NCBI GenBank assembly: GCA_019636215.1
Contig: JAHBXZ010000002.1
Coordinates: forward strand, 372,001 to 436,000
Origin: Planctomycetota bacterium
GTDB taxonomy: Bacteria; Planctomycetota; UBA8742; UBA2392
DNA: 64,000 bases
Direction: 5' to 3'
Below the pieces are notes generated by a model that was given only the letters and a program-made list of their open reading frames with translations, did no database searches and was not told where the DNA came from. How positions within the stretch are numbered: the first letter of the stretch is position 1; each line of letters opens with the position of its first letter. The position numbers and the translations under genes are program-made. Shown one piece after another: positions 23,817 through 31,899 of the stretch.

Positions 23817-24997
23817 GGCAGTTTGCGGCATTGGCGGTTCTGTTCTGGGCCACATGCGCCGCGGCGTCGCCCTGGGATCGCGACCGGCCCGGCGACAATT
23901 TTGCCCCGTCTGTGGCCGATGCCTGTGCCGGTCGCTTTGACCACTTTCCGCCCGAGTACTACCAGGCCCGTGTGGAACGCCTGGAGGCCGCGCTTAAGGA
24001 CAAGCCGCTGGACAATGCGCTGGCACTGGACAGCGTGGACGACCTTGCGATTGCCTTGCTGCGCCTTGGCAAACATGCCAACGCCGTGATCTGGCTTGAT
24101 CGCAAACTTGCGCCGCTGGAGGCGCTGCGCGAGTCCGACCCGCGACTGGCGGCCATCCACCTGGATCGCACCCTGAAGAACAAGGCCCATTGCCTTCTGG
24201 GGCGCTTCAAGGCCAATGCTGACCCCGCCGACCTGCAGCGCGCCATGGAACTGCTGCGCCAGGCAGAGACTTCGGCCCGGCATATCCACGAGAATTGGTT
24301 CCTGGCGCGCGAGGCCGAGTTTCGCTGGTCTCCGCCGTCTGTTGCAGGCCCCGTGCTGCCGAATGTGCTGGGGCTGAACGCGGAATCTCTGGCCGCCCAG
24401 CGAGGGCCCGGTGCCTTGTCGCGGCTGCGGCTTTCCGGCGCAATTGAGCACCTGGCCCTGAGAGTCACTCACGGCGGCCAGGGCCAGGACCCGGATCTTT
24501 TCTATGCGCTGTCGTTGGCCTGTGCGATTGAGGGCCGCGACATGGACGCCGCGTTTGCCGTAACACGCGCCATTGCGCTGGTGGATGGCGGGGCCCGCCC
24601 GGGGTTTCGCCACAGTCTCAGCCACGACAACCTGCGCAAAGCCATGCTGGCGCACCTGCCTGCCCCGAGGCCGGAAGAGTGGCGCAGCCAGCTGGCAGGC
24701 CTGGAGGCGGCTGCCGCCCAGTGGCGCGCCGATCGCGACAAGTACGTACGTGACCGGCTGGCGCGGTCAGAACACCCGGACACCCACGCGGCGTTCTGGG
24801 CCGGATGGCGCGAAACTGTGAAAGCGCCCTTGGCGCCAGCAATCCCTGAAGCCACGCACGAGCCTGAGCCAATAGTGGGCACGGCCATGTTCATTGGCGG
24901 CGGGGCGATGATCCTGTTTCTGTTTCTCGTGGTGGGCGGCATGGCCATCTACTTCGCCCGACGCCACCCCCCCGGCCCCAACGTGGACGAGTTGTAA
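23813..24997 (+). CDS. Secreted membrane-anchored protein, paralogue 2 of 3
   Basis: A 394-residue relative of its two neighbours. It has a cleavable signal peptide (MRQFAALAVLFWATCAAA) rather than a clear lipobox, then ADACAGRFDHFPPEYYQARVER, which aligns with AGGFPRNPPLYYEMRLER of paralogue 3. TPR-like helices follow (LALDSVDDLAIALLRLG, AVIWLDRKLA). A C-terminal membrane helix at about residues 355-380 precedes a short basic and proline-rich tail. It begins inside the stop of paralogue 1 (four-base overlap), so the two are translated together. Function unknown. Confidence 0.8.
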   Translation: MRQFAALAVLFWATCAAASPWDRDRPGDNFAPSVADACAGRFDHFPPEYYQARVERLEAALKDKPLDNALALDSVDDLAIALLRLGKHANAVIWLDRKLAPLEALRESDPRLAAIHLDRTLKNKAHCLLGRFKANADPADLQRAMELLRQAETSARHIHENWFLAREAEFRWSPPSVAGPVLPNVLGLNAESLAAQRGPGALSRLRLSGAIEHLALRVTHGGQGQDPDLFYALSLACAIEGRDMDAAFAVTRAIALVDGGARPGFRHSLSHDNLRKAMLAHLPAPRPEEWRSQLAGLEAAAAQWRADRDKYVRDRLARSEHPDTHAAFWAGWRETVKAPLAPAIPEATHEPEPIVGTAMFIGGGAMILFLFLVVGGMAIYFARRHPPGPNVDEL

Positions 24998-25023
24998 CAG
25001 TGGCGCAGCCGTCCCGGTTGCGA

Positions 25024-25052
25024 GGCTGGCAGGCGTCTCGCCTGCCCAGCCC
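25024..25052. repeat. Inverted repeat after paralogue 2
   Basis: Arms GGCTGGCAGGCG and CGCCTGCCCAGCC flank a TCT loop with one bulged base. It may terminate the upstream pair of genes or be a small dispersed repeat; no T-tract follows. The remaining 195-base gap holds nothing else I can name. Confidence 0.45.
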
Positions 25053-25192
25053 AGAGGCCCGCGCCCCCGTCACAGTCTGCCGTGGTTTGTAAGCGCCGTG
25101 GCTACAGACTCACAGCCTTTGGGCGGCGGCTCAGGGCTGCCAATTTCCTAACGAATCACCGGCTGGTGCGTTACCATTGGCACGGAGGCACC

Positions 25193-26407
25193 ATGCGCCT
25201 GTTACTTGTGCTTGTGTTGTTTGCCGCCCCCTTGGCCGCGTGCCTGTGGGATTACGACACCCTGGCCCAGGAATCGCGCGGCATGGGCGATATCAAGGCC
25301 GTGATCGCTGGGGGCTTCCCGCGCAACCCGCCGCTGTACTACGAGATGCGGCTGGAACGCCTGACCAAGCTGCTGGCACAGAACCCCGACGATCTGGATG
25401 CCTACGACGCCGCCGGTGTGGCCTGCGACCGTCTGGGCCGCGCCGATGAAGCGATTGCATGGATGGACAAGAAGCAGGCCGCCATGCAGCGCATGGGCTA
25501 TGACACCAACAAGCACGAACAGCCAAACCACAGTTACCGCCACAAGGCCAACCTCGGCACGTTCTACGCGCACCGCTGGTTCAGTAACGGCGCCAAGCGC
25601 GAGAATCTGGATGACCTAAAGCGTGGGCGCGAACTGATTGCCGAAGCAATCAAGGAATACCCCAACGCCCATTTCGGCCGCGAGAAGTACCAGTTGATGG
25701 TGATGGACTGGGTATTGCGCACCTCACTGCTGCCAAAGGGCGATGCCTCGCTGCACGCATACGTTCGCAACGCAAGCTTCCTACCCCTTGATCGCTTAGA
25801 CGATGAAGCGCTTGAAGAAGCACTCAAGGGCCTCACCGGCCTGATCTTGATGGGTCAGGCATGGGAGAGTGTAGATGTGGTCAACGCAATCAGGGCGCTG
25901 CTGGAGAGCCAACGACGTGCGGCGTTCGCTTACTTTGTGGAACTGCGCGTCCGCGAGCTTGTCCTTGCCGGGCGGCGCAGCGTCATGTGGAGCAGTGAAG
26001 TGGTCGGCGCGGACTTGGTGGCCTCAGACCTGACTATCGGAACGACAAACAAAAGAGCCATCGAGGCGGAGTACCAGGACCTGCGGCGCGAGGCCGATTC
26101 ATGGCACGAGGCCCGAACAAGCTTCATGCTTGAGAAGTTGAGCGACGGAAAGCACCCGGACACGCACCCGGATTTCTGGTCCGGATTCGCCCATGACCCA
26201 GATCAGATGACCGTGCCGGAACAAGGCCTGCTGGCTGGCTGGAACGATGACATGTGGTCTTGGTGGAAGCGCTACGACTTCGTGATTCTGGTGTTTGGCG
26301 GTCTTGGAGTGGCAGCCTTGTGCTTTGTTTCGCTGCCGTTTGTGATTCTGCGTCGGCGCCGGCGCGCCGCACGCAAGGCCGGGATGGCGACTTCGTCCCT
26401 TCCATAG
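25193..26407 (+). CDS. Secreted membrane-anchored lipoprotein, paralogue 3 of 3
   Basis: A 404-residue paralogue of the two preceding proteins. The lipobox is PLAAC (Cys17). It has the shared N-terminal block around DTLAQES and FPRNPPLYYEM, then a TPR-like pair of helices (DAYDAAGVACDRLGRADEAI, AWMDKKQAAM). KHPDTHPDFWSGF aligns with EHPDTHAAFWAGW of paralogue 2. A C-terminal membrane helix (about residues 371-392) precedes a basic tail. GGAGG lies just before the ATG at 25193. Its own ribosome site and a 195-base gap suggest separate or reduced expression from the first two. Confidence 0.82.
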   Translation: MRLLLVLVLFAAPLAACLWDYDTLAQESRGMGDIKAVIAGGFPRNPPLYYEMRLERLTKLLAQNPDDLDAYDAAGVACDRLGRADEAIAWMDKKQAAMQRMGYDTNKHEQPNHSYRHKANLGTFYAHRWFSNGAKRENLDDLKRGRELIAEAIKEYPNAHFGREKYQLMVMDWVLRTSLLPKGDASLHAYVRNASFLPLDRLDDEALEEALKGLTGLILMGQAWESVDVVNAIRALLESQRRAAFAYFVELRVRELVLAGRRSVMWSSEVVGADLVASDLTIGTTNKRAIEAEYQDLRREADSWHEARTSFMLEKLSDGKHPDTHPDFWSGFAHDPDQMTVPEQGLLAGWNDDMWSWWKRYDFVILVFGGLGVAALCFVSLPFVILRRRRRAARKAGMATSSLP

Positions 26408-26466
26408 CGACGGAAACGCCCACGTCTTTGCACCTACTGCGGCAGGCCGGAAGCCTGCCCCACGGG

Positions 26467-26493
26467 CTACTTGCCCGGGCCTTTGCCTAGTGG
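26467..26493. repeat. 27-bp direct repeat, left copy
   Basis: This copy matches 24 of 27 bases with the last nine codons of the gamma-carbonic-anhydrase-like gene at 27313-27339 (CTACTTGCCCGGGCC, three differing bases, GCCTAGTGG). On the reverse strand it even encodes a similar end, PLGKGPGK-stop. Together the two copies bracket the lipoprotein gene at 26566-27306. Confidence 0.6.
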
Positions 26494-26565
26494 GCCGCTC
26501 GGTACACTCTTGCTGCATGCGGAACTTCTGGTGGCAATTCGAGTCGGCCTCCTACAATAGCTCGT

Positions 26566-27306
26566 ATGAAGTACACGCCCATCCTCATTGCCGTGTTACT
26601 GATCTGCACATCCTGTGCAACAGTTAGCACCGGTGACCTCACCGGAACCGATACTGTCTTGCAAGAAAATCCGGCGGCTCGCACCAGCGAAGGCAAGCCT
26701 CCAGTGTTGAATGCCGTCGTTCGCAAGGCCGAGGTCCAGGGGCCGAAGCTCTGGTACCGTCCAGTCGAGATTTCCGTCCGAAGGGCTGGCGCAGATAATG
26801 TAGACGCAACGGAGGTAAAGCTCCGCGCCGCCGATGCCGAGCCCGCCGCTGTCCCCCTTGTCGCCCCGTCACGAGTGTTTCATCCCGCCGACGGGAGCGA
26901 CATTCTGCTTGAGGTGCCTCCCACGCTTGCAAGGGAAATTGAGGAACTCAGCGCCAACATCATTCTGGAATGGGAGCGCCACGTAAATAGCGAGCGCGCC
27001 GGGAAACGCACAGGAAGGGCGCCGGATTGGGCCGACTACTGGGACTACGAGTACATTGTTTACGTTGAGTGGTTTTTGGTTCTTGAAATGGAATTTCCTG
27101 CCACAGGCCGCCCTGAGTTGACGCTGACCGTGCCCCTCGGCCCGCCGATGCGCAACAGAACTGAGGGCGGATCGGTTCGAAAGAAACCAGGTCTGACAGA
27201 ACCTCCGAAGTCACTGGCCGCCTTCGGCCTAGCAGATGCAACGGGTCGCGCGCCATTAGCACGCGGCTTTCAACTCGATGGCCTTGACGACTTCTACGAT
27301 CGCTAG
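26566..27306 (+). CDS. Hypothetical lipoprotein, 246 aa
   Basis: An exported lipoprotein with lipobox LICTSC (Cys17). The mature part shows mixed strands and polar loops with no family I know. Segment WADYWDYEYIVYVEWFLVLEME is strongly aromatic and alternating, split here as WADYWDYEYI and VYVEWFLVLEME, and suggests a beta-sheet domain. The gene is flanked by a 27-bp direct repeat derived from the end of the following gene, which suggests a local duplication or insertion event. It converges on the carbonic-anhydrase-like gene with a six-base gap. Confidence 0.72.
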   Translation: MKYTPILIAVLLICTSCATVSTGDLTGTDTVLQENPAARTSEGKPPVLNAVVRKAEVQGPKLWYRPVEISVRRAGADNVDATEVKLRAADAEPAAVPLVAPSRVFHPADGSDILLEVPPTLAREIEELSANIILEWERHVNSERAGKRTGRAPDWADYWDYEYIVYVEWFLVLEMEFPATGRPELTLTVPLGPPMRNRTEGGSVRKKPGLTEPPKSLAAFGLADATGRAPLARGFQLDGLDDFYDR

Positions 27307-27312
27307 ACTCAC

Positions 27313-27339
27313 CTACTTGCCCGGGCCGCGGCCTAGTGG
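27313..27339. repeat. 27-bp direct repeat, right copy
   Basis: The right copy lies within the 3-prime end of the gamma-carbonic-anhydrase-like gene, coding for its last residues PLGRGPGK and the stop. See the left copy at 26467-26493. Confidence 0.6.
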
Positions 27340-27879
27340 CTTTTGGGGCACGCCGCTGTTGCGTTCATACCAGCGGGTGGCGTTGTCGAAGTAGGTTTGC
27401 GCGCGCCACTTGTTGTGCTGGTACTCCTCGTCGGTCACCTGGCGCACCACTTTGCCGGGCATGCCTATCACGAGACTGCGCGGCGGAATGATCTTGCCCT
27501 CGGTGACCATGGCCCCGGCGGCAATGATGCAGCCCTCGCCGATTTCGCTGCCGCCCATCACAATCGCGTGCATGCCGATCAGCGTGCAGTCGCCCACTTT
27601 GCGCCCGTGGACAATGGCGTGGTGCGCGATGCTGACGTAGTCGCCGATCACGTTCTCTTCTTCGGGGTCCACGTGCACGCAGGCCAGGTCCTGCACGTTG
27701 GTCATGCGGCCAATGCGAATCGGCGCGATGTCGCCGCGCAGCACGCAGCCAAACCAGATGCTGCTGCCCTCGCCCACGGTCACGCGATCCACCACAATGG
27801 CATTGGCGGCCTTGAACCAGTCGCCGGGCATCTTGAGCATCAACGGTTCGGCGTAAGATTGTGTGCGCGGGTCGGTCAT
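27313..27879 (-). CDS. Gamma-carbonic anhydrase-like protein (YrdA/CaiE family)
   Basis: A 188-residue left-handed beta-helix protein of hexapeptide repeats (VGEGSSIWFG, IGDYVSIAHH, VGDCTLIG, IGEGCIIAAGA) with a C-terminal helix. The zinc ligands of the archaeal enzyme Cam are matched by H69 (CVHVD), H86 (IAHHA) and H91 (IVHG), so metal binding is likely. Many bacterial YrdA proteins have no measured anhydrase activity, so the reaction is uncertain. The gene end carries the repeat described above. Confidence 0.88.
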   Translation of the reverse strand: MTDPRTQSYAEPLMLKMPGDWFKAANAIVVDRVTVGEGSSIWFGCVLRGDIAPIRIGRMTNVQDLACVHVDPEEENVIGDYVSIAHHAIVHGRKVGDCTLIGMHAIVMGGSEIGEGCIIAAGAMVTEGKIIPPRSLVIGMPGKVVRQVTDEEYQHNKWRAQTYFDNATRWYERNSGVPQKPLGRGPGK

Positions 27880-27953
27880 GGGTTCAGGTGCGGGTTTAGG
27901 TTCAGGTCAAGGTCAGGGTTGGGTTTGGTGGCACGGGCACTCTTGCCTGTGCG

Positions 27954-28457
27954 TCAGGCGGGGTTCTCGCGGCTCCAGTCTATGTAATCTGTGGCCGGGG
28001 GTTGTTTGCCCAGCGCGCGCAGGCAGGCCGCAACCTGCCCACGATGATAGGCCGCGTGCAGTGCCACGTGTTGCAGCAGTTCGTACAGCGGTTGCGTAAA
28101 CGCCTTGCCGCCGAGGTTCTTGTAACTCACGTTGGCGCGCAGGCGGTCCTCGGTCAGGCCGTTCACCAATGCCTGTTTGCGCGCTTGCACCTGTTCGTAC
28201 CAGTGCAGAAAATCCTCGCGCGTTCCGTGGCGGCTGTCGTTGGGGCGCTCGCTGGCGCTGATGCCTTCGACAATGCGCTGGTGCCACAGGTGCTCAGCGT
28301 CCACAGTGTGGCAGAACTTCGCCCGCACACTGCCCAGCCCCGGGCCCAGGTCGCGCGCGAACTCGGCGTCGGTCAACTGGTGCACGGCTTCGGCCAGTCT
28401 GGCCTTGGCCCAGGCGTCGTGGCTGAATTGCCGTTGGATCGAATGAAGCAGGCTCAT
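27954..28457 (-). CDS. DinB-family protein (second of a tandem pair)
   Basis: A 167-residue four-helix-bundle protein of the DinB/YfiT metal-binding superfamily. Metal-ligand histidines are visible as H-x-x-x-x-x in FCHTVDAEHLWHQRI and in LLQHVALHAAYHRGQV, the latter being the signature HxxxHRGQ. Members include thiol-dependent transferases that use bacillithiol or mycothiol, but most are uncharacterised. It overlaps the upstream DinB gene by four bases and ends in the same GKQPPATD motif, so it arose by tandem duplication. Confidence 0.85.
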   Translation of the reverse strand: MSLLHSIQRQFSHDAWAKARLAEAVHQLTDAEFARDLGPGLGSVRAKFCHTVDAEHLWHQRIVEGISASERPNDSRHGTREDFLHWYEQVQARKQALVNGLTEDRLRANVSYKNLGGKAFTQPLYELLQHVALHAAYHRGQVAACLRALGKQPPATDYIDWSRENPA

Positions 28458-28954
28458 TGGTTCTCGCGCAGGAACAGCATCAGGTCGGTCGCCGGGGGTT
28501 GCTTGCCGATGGCGCGCAGTGCGCTGCTGATCTGGCCCCGGTGGTACTGCCCGTGCCACAGCAGTTGCTGCAAGATGTTGCCCAGCGGCATGGCTGCCGG
28601 TTCGCCCTTGAGGTTGCGCCATCCGATGGTGTGGCCGATGCGCTCGTCGTCCAGCGTGGCCACAAAGGCCTCCCATCGCGCCAGCACGGCGCTCTTGTGG
28701 GCCTCAAGTTCCTTGACCGTCTGCAGGCGCCACGGATCAGGCATCGCGCCGGGGTTGCGGCCGCCGATTCGCGTGAGCCACAGCTCGATGGCGTCCAGCA
28801 GGTGCGTCCACTTCGCGCCCAGCGAATCGAGGCCGGCCAGCGCACAGGTCAGTTCGCCGTCTTCCACTTTCGCGGTGGCCTGCCATTGCCTGTCGCGCGC
28901 CCAGCTGTCGTAGGCTGCGTAATGGCGCAGAAGTTCCAACGCAATCGCGGCCAT
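28454..28954 (-). CDS. DinB-family protein (first of a tandem pair)
   Basis: A 166-residue DinB/YfiT-type four-helix protein. WTHLLDAIELWLTR and QLLWHGQYHRGQISS carry the metal-site pattern; the first histidine region is less complete than in its neighbour. The end RAIGKQPPATDLM matches RALGKQPPATDYI of the downstream copy. It begins immediately after the stop of the MoaD/ThiS-like gene (TAGATG on the coding strand), so all three are probably one transcript. Function unknown. Confidence 0.85.
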   Translation of the reverse strand: MAAIALELLRHYAAYDSWARDRQWQATAKVEDGELTCALAGLDSLGAKWTHLLDAIELWLTRIGGRNPGAMPDPWRLQTVKELEAHKSAVLARWEAFVATLDDERIGHTIGWRNLKGEPAAMPLGNILQQLLWHGQYHRGQISSALRAIGKQPPATDLMLFLRENQ

Positions 28955-29200
28955 CTATCCCCCACTCACCGGCGGAATGAAGGCCACGGTATTGCCCTCA
29001 CGCAGCAGCGTCGAGTCCGGGGCGAATTCCTCGTTCACGGCCACGCGGCAGGCGGCCAGCGCGTCACCTAGCTTCGGGTGGGCCTTGGCAAGCAGCGCGC
29101 GAAGGGCCGCAACGGTCGCGCCGTCGGGCGCGCTCAACGCTTCCTCACGGGTTCCCGTGCGTTCGACTAAGTGCGCGAAGTAAAGAACCGTCAGCTTCAT
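28955..29200 (-). CDS. MoaD/ThiS-family sulfur carrier
   Basis: An 81-residue ubiquitin-fold protein ending in the required GlyGly (PPVSGG). MKLTVLYFAHLVERTG and VAVNEEFAPD are typical of MoaD, the small subunit of molybdopterin synthase. After activation by a ThiF/MoeB protein it carries sulfur as a thiocarboxylate. A candidate E1 lies at 1973-2977. No moaE or moaA is in the window, so thiamine or another sulfur-transfer use is possible. Confidence 0.85.
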   Translation of the reverse strand: MKLTVLYFAHLVERTGTREEALSAPDGATVAALRALLAKAHPKLGDALAACRVAVNEEFAPDSTLLREGNTVAFIPPVSGG

Positions 29201-29223
29201 GCAGGAAATAGACCACAGATTCA

Positions 29224-29280
29224 CACAGATGAACACAGATAACGGCTGAAGGCGGTTCCAACAATCCGTGTTCCTCTGTG
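29224..29280. repeat. Imperfect inverted repeat (ACACAGAT type)
   Basis: Arms CACAGATGAACACAGAT and its near-complement ATCCGTGTTCCTCTGTG (two mismatches in 17) are 23 bases apart. They are lower in GC than their surroundings and lie in the gap between the divergent moaD-like and radical SAM genes. The composition resembles small dispersed intergenic repeats. Confidence 0.5.
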
Positions 29281-29326
29281 AGCGCGCCATTGCGGTGGCC
29301 TTGCCGGGGGATTGAATAAAGGCGCA

Positions 29327-31507
29327 ATGCAAAACGTTCTCGACCAGATTCGGCCTCACCTGCTGCGCACCAAATCGCCGGCCCAGTACATGGGCGGCGA
29401 GGTGAATGCCATCCGCAAGGATTGGCGCGAGGACCGTGTGCGGTTCGGCCTGTGCTTCCCCGATGCCTACACCATTGGCATGAGCAATCAGGGCTTCAAG
29501 ATTCTGTACCACCTGCTGAACGAGAAACACGACGACATTCTTTGCGAGCGCGCCTTCGCCCCGTGGTTCGACATGGAAGCCGTGCTGCGCGAGCAGAGGA
29601 TTCCGCTGTACTCGCTGGAAAACTACCGCGCCCTTGCGGACTTTGACGTGCTGGGATTCTCGCTGCAGAACGAGACCAGCTACACGAACCTGCTGAACAT
29701 GCTGGACCTGGCCGGCATCCCCGTTCGCGCGGCGGACCGCGGGAGCGCTGGCTTCCAGCCGGCACTTGCCGTGCCCGTCCCGGGCCCGGCTGATGCGGTC
29801 AAGATGACCGCATCCAATGCCGGCGGGACGCCAGCGCTCCCGTTCATCATCGCAGGCGGCACCGGCTCGATCACGCCCGAGCCGCTGGCTGATTTCATTG
29901 ATGCATTCTTGCTGGGCGAGGGCGAAGACGTTCTGCCGGCGTTCCTGCACCTGGTCGGTGTATGGCGCGGGCGGCTGGACCCCGCCGTACTGGAAATCTA
30001 TCGCCCCCGCGAGATCAACGCCAAGGACGTCTACGCCGAGCGCCACTTCAATTTGCGCTTTGCATGGCTTCCGCAAGACTTGACCACGATCAAAGGCCTG
30101 CCGCGCCGCGAATTTCTTGCCCTCTGTGCGGGTGCCATTCCGGGCTGTTACGTGCCTTCACTGTACGACGCGAGCTACAACGTCGATGGCACACTGAAGG
30201 CCCTCACACCCAACGTGCCGGGCCTGCCCGCGCGCATCAAGAAGAACACGTTGGATAACCTGAACACGGCCTACTACCCCACCAAACAGATCATTCCATT
30301 CGTAGAAGTCGTGCAGGATCGCGTGACGATTGAAATCATGCGCGGCTGCACCGAGGGCTGCCGTTACTGCCAGGCCGGGATGATTGACCGGCCCCAGCGC
30401 TACCGCACGCCCGAGAAGGTGGTCGAGCTCGCGCGAGAACTGGTCGCCAACACGGGCTATGACGAAATCAGCCTGTTGTCGCTTTCCAGCAGCGACCACC
30501 CACAACTGGTGCCGATGATCAAGCTGTTGCAGGCCGAGTTTGCCGGCAAGTACGTCTCGGTCGCTTTGCCCAGTCTGCGCGTGGACCAGCAACTGACTTA
30601 CCTGCCCGGCCTGACCAAGAACGTGCGCAAAAGCGGCCTGACGATGGCGCCCGAAAGCGGCAGCGAGCGCATGCGCAAGGTGATCAACAAGACGATCACC
30701 CAGAACGACCTGCGCGAAGGCGCGCGGGCGGCGCTGGCCGAGGGTTACAAGACGATCAAATTCTACATGCTGATCGGCATGCCCACGGAAACTGAACACG
30801 ACATGCACGAAAGCGCGGCACTGCTGAATGAAATCGGCGCCATGGCAAAGGCCATGAAGCGCAAGGATTTTCAGTTGAATGTGACGGTCAGCCTGTTCGT
30901 GCCGAAGTCGCACACGCCGTTCCAGTGGGAGCCGATGGCGGACCGCGAGAAACTGGAACGCCACGGGAAGCTGCTGCGCAGCCTGGTCAAGTTCAAGAAC
31001 ATCCGCGTGAAGCTGCACGATTACAGCACAAGCTGGCTGGAGGCTCTGTTCTCGCGCGGCGACCGCCGGCTGTGCAAGGTCGCGGAGCTGGCCTGGCGCG
31101 CCGGTGCGCGCTTTGACGCCTGGGACGAATGCAGCAACGAGGAACTGTGGCGCAAGGCCTGCGCGGACGCGGGCGTAGACCCCGAGTTCTTCATCCACCG
31201 CGAGCGCGGCGAAAACGAAGTGCTGCCATGGGACCATATCAGCGTGGGCACAAACAAGCGCCACCTATGGGACGAGCGCGTACGGTCGCGCCTTGAACAG
31301 CAGACCCAGGATTGCAGCGGCCACACCCCGGGCTGCCTGGCCTGCGGCGTGGACCCGTTGACCTGCCGCACAGGGCTGGAGCAGCCCGCCGACGAGATGG
31401 ACGCGAAAATGCAGCGCCGCAAGGGCGTGAAGTACGCGGATTCTTTCAAGCCAAGGCTCGCCCAGAAGAAGGAACTGGCCGAGGCCAGCACGAAGTTCTT
31501 TGGGTAG
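29327..31507 (+). CDS. TIGR03960-type B12-binding-domain/radical SAM protein with repeat insertion
   Basis: A 726-residue protein. The N-terminal part (about 1-210) resembles a cobalamin-binding-like Rossmann domain (FPDAYTIGMSNQG). The radical SAM domain follows, with the cluster cysteines in RGCTEGCRYCQAG, then APESGSERMRKVIN and YMLIGMPTE. The reaction of TIGR03960 proteins is unknown. Residues 139-172 (RGSAGFQPA to GGTPALP) are encoded by an inserted palindromic element, an unusual in-frame insertion next to the glycine loop AGGTGS. ATG 29327 has an AAAGG element; a TTG at 29312 is also open. Confidence 0.9.
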   Translation: MQNVLDQIRPHLLRTKSPAQYMGGEVNAIRKDWREDRVRFGLCFPDAYTIGMSNQGFKILYHLLNEKHDDILCERAFAPWFDMEAVLREQRIPLYSLENYRALADFDVLGFSLQNETSYTNLLNMLDLAGIPVRAADRGSAGFQPALAVPVPGPADAVKMTASNAGGTPALPFIIAGGTGSITPEPLADFIDAFLLGEGEDVLPAFLHLVGVWRGRLDPAVLEIYRPREINAKDVYAERHFNLRFAWLPQDLTTIKGLPRREFLALCAGAIPGCYVPSLYDASYNVDGTLKALTPNVPGLPARIKKNTLDNLNTAYYPTKQIIPFVEVVQDRVTIEIMRGCTEGCRYCQAGMIDRPQRYRTPEKVVELARELVANTGYDEISLLSLSSSDHPQLVPMIKLLQAEFAGKYVSVALPSLRVDQQLTYLPGLTKNVRKSGLTMAPESGSERMRKVINKTITQNDLREGARAALAEGYKTIKFYMLIGMPTETEHDMHESAALLNEIGAMAKAMKRKDFQLNVTVSLFVPKSHTPFQWEPMADREKLERHGKLLRSLVKFKNIRVKLHDYSTSWLEALFSRGDRRLCKVAELAWRAGARFDAWDECSNEELWRKACADAGVDPEFFIHRERGENEVLPWDHISVGTNKRHLWDERVRSRLEQQTQDCSGHTPGCLACGVDPLTCRTGLEQPADEMDAKMQRRKGVKYADSFKPRLAQKKELAEASTKFFG
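29741..29841. repeat. Palindromic repeat element inserted inside a gene
   Basis: Outer arms of 24 bases (29741-29764 and 29818-29841) pair with two mismatches, starting GGGAGCGCTGGC. Between them a second hairpin, GATGCGGTCA-AGA-TGACCGCATC (29792-29814), has a perfect ten-base stem. In one frame such elements code for the peptides SAGFQPA and AGGTPALP, which I know from many PVC and acidobacterial genomes. It keeps the reading frame of the radical SAM protein. Confidence 0.8.
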
Positions 31508-31516
31508 CAAAACTTA

Positions 31517-31540
31517 CGGGCGGGCCACATGGCCCGCCCG
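31517..31540 (+). terminator. Hairpin terminator after radical SAM gene
   Basis: A perfect ten-base-pair GC stem, CGGGCGGGCC with GGCCCGCCCG, and a four-base loop starts ten bases after the stop codon. No T-tract follows, so it may be weak or work with Rho. Confidence 0.55.
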
Positions 31541-31565
31541 CTGGCGCCAGGACTTGATCGCGCAA

Positions 31566-31748
31566 TCAACAATCCCGGCGCACGCCTTCCCCGGAAGTGA
31601 TCAGGGCAGTCTCGCGGCAATCAAAGTTGGGCGTCTGCGCAACCTCTTCTTCCTGGCGCAGGCTGCGTGCCACAAAACTGATGGTCAAAGCCGCGCCAAT
31701 CGTCGCAGCACCAAGCAGGACCCAGGGAATCAGTTCAAAGAAGTGCAT
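31566..31748 (-). CDS. Small membrane protein, 60 aa
   Basis: One hydrophobic segment (residues 5-24, IPWVLLGAATIGAALTISFV) is followed by an arginine- and glutamate-rich soluble tail. GGGAG lies upstream of the ATG at 31748, giving good support for translation. No family recognised; it is a bitopic inner-membrane protein at most. It lies convergent to the radical SAM gene and downstream of the accC terminator. Confidence 0.5.
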   Translation of the reverse strand: MHFFELIPWVLLGAATIGAALTISFVARSLRQEEEVAQTPNFDCRETALITSGEGVRRDC

Positions 31749-31840
31749 GGCTCTCTCCCGGACTGCCAACTTCGCAGTCAAAACGACTCTCTGCTGTTTG
31801 TTATTCCTGGTGCGTTGCCTGCGGTTTCAGGTTTGCCGTG

Positions 31841-31890
31841 AAAAAGCGAAAGAGCGAACAGCCGGGTCACTGTTCGCTCTTTCGCTTTTT
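31841..31890 (-). terminator. Strong intrinsic terminator of accBC
   Basis: A perfect 21-base-pair stem (AAAAAGCGAAAGAGCGAACAG with its complement at 31870-31890; described in two parts to keep it short: 31841-31861 and 31870-31890) has an eight-base loop. The A/T ends give T-runs on either strand, so it may be bidirectional. It lies ten bases after the accC stop. Confidence 0.85.
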
Positions 31891-31899
31891 TGCAGCCGT

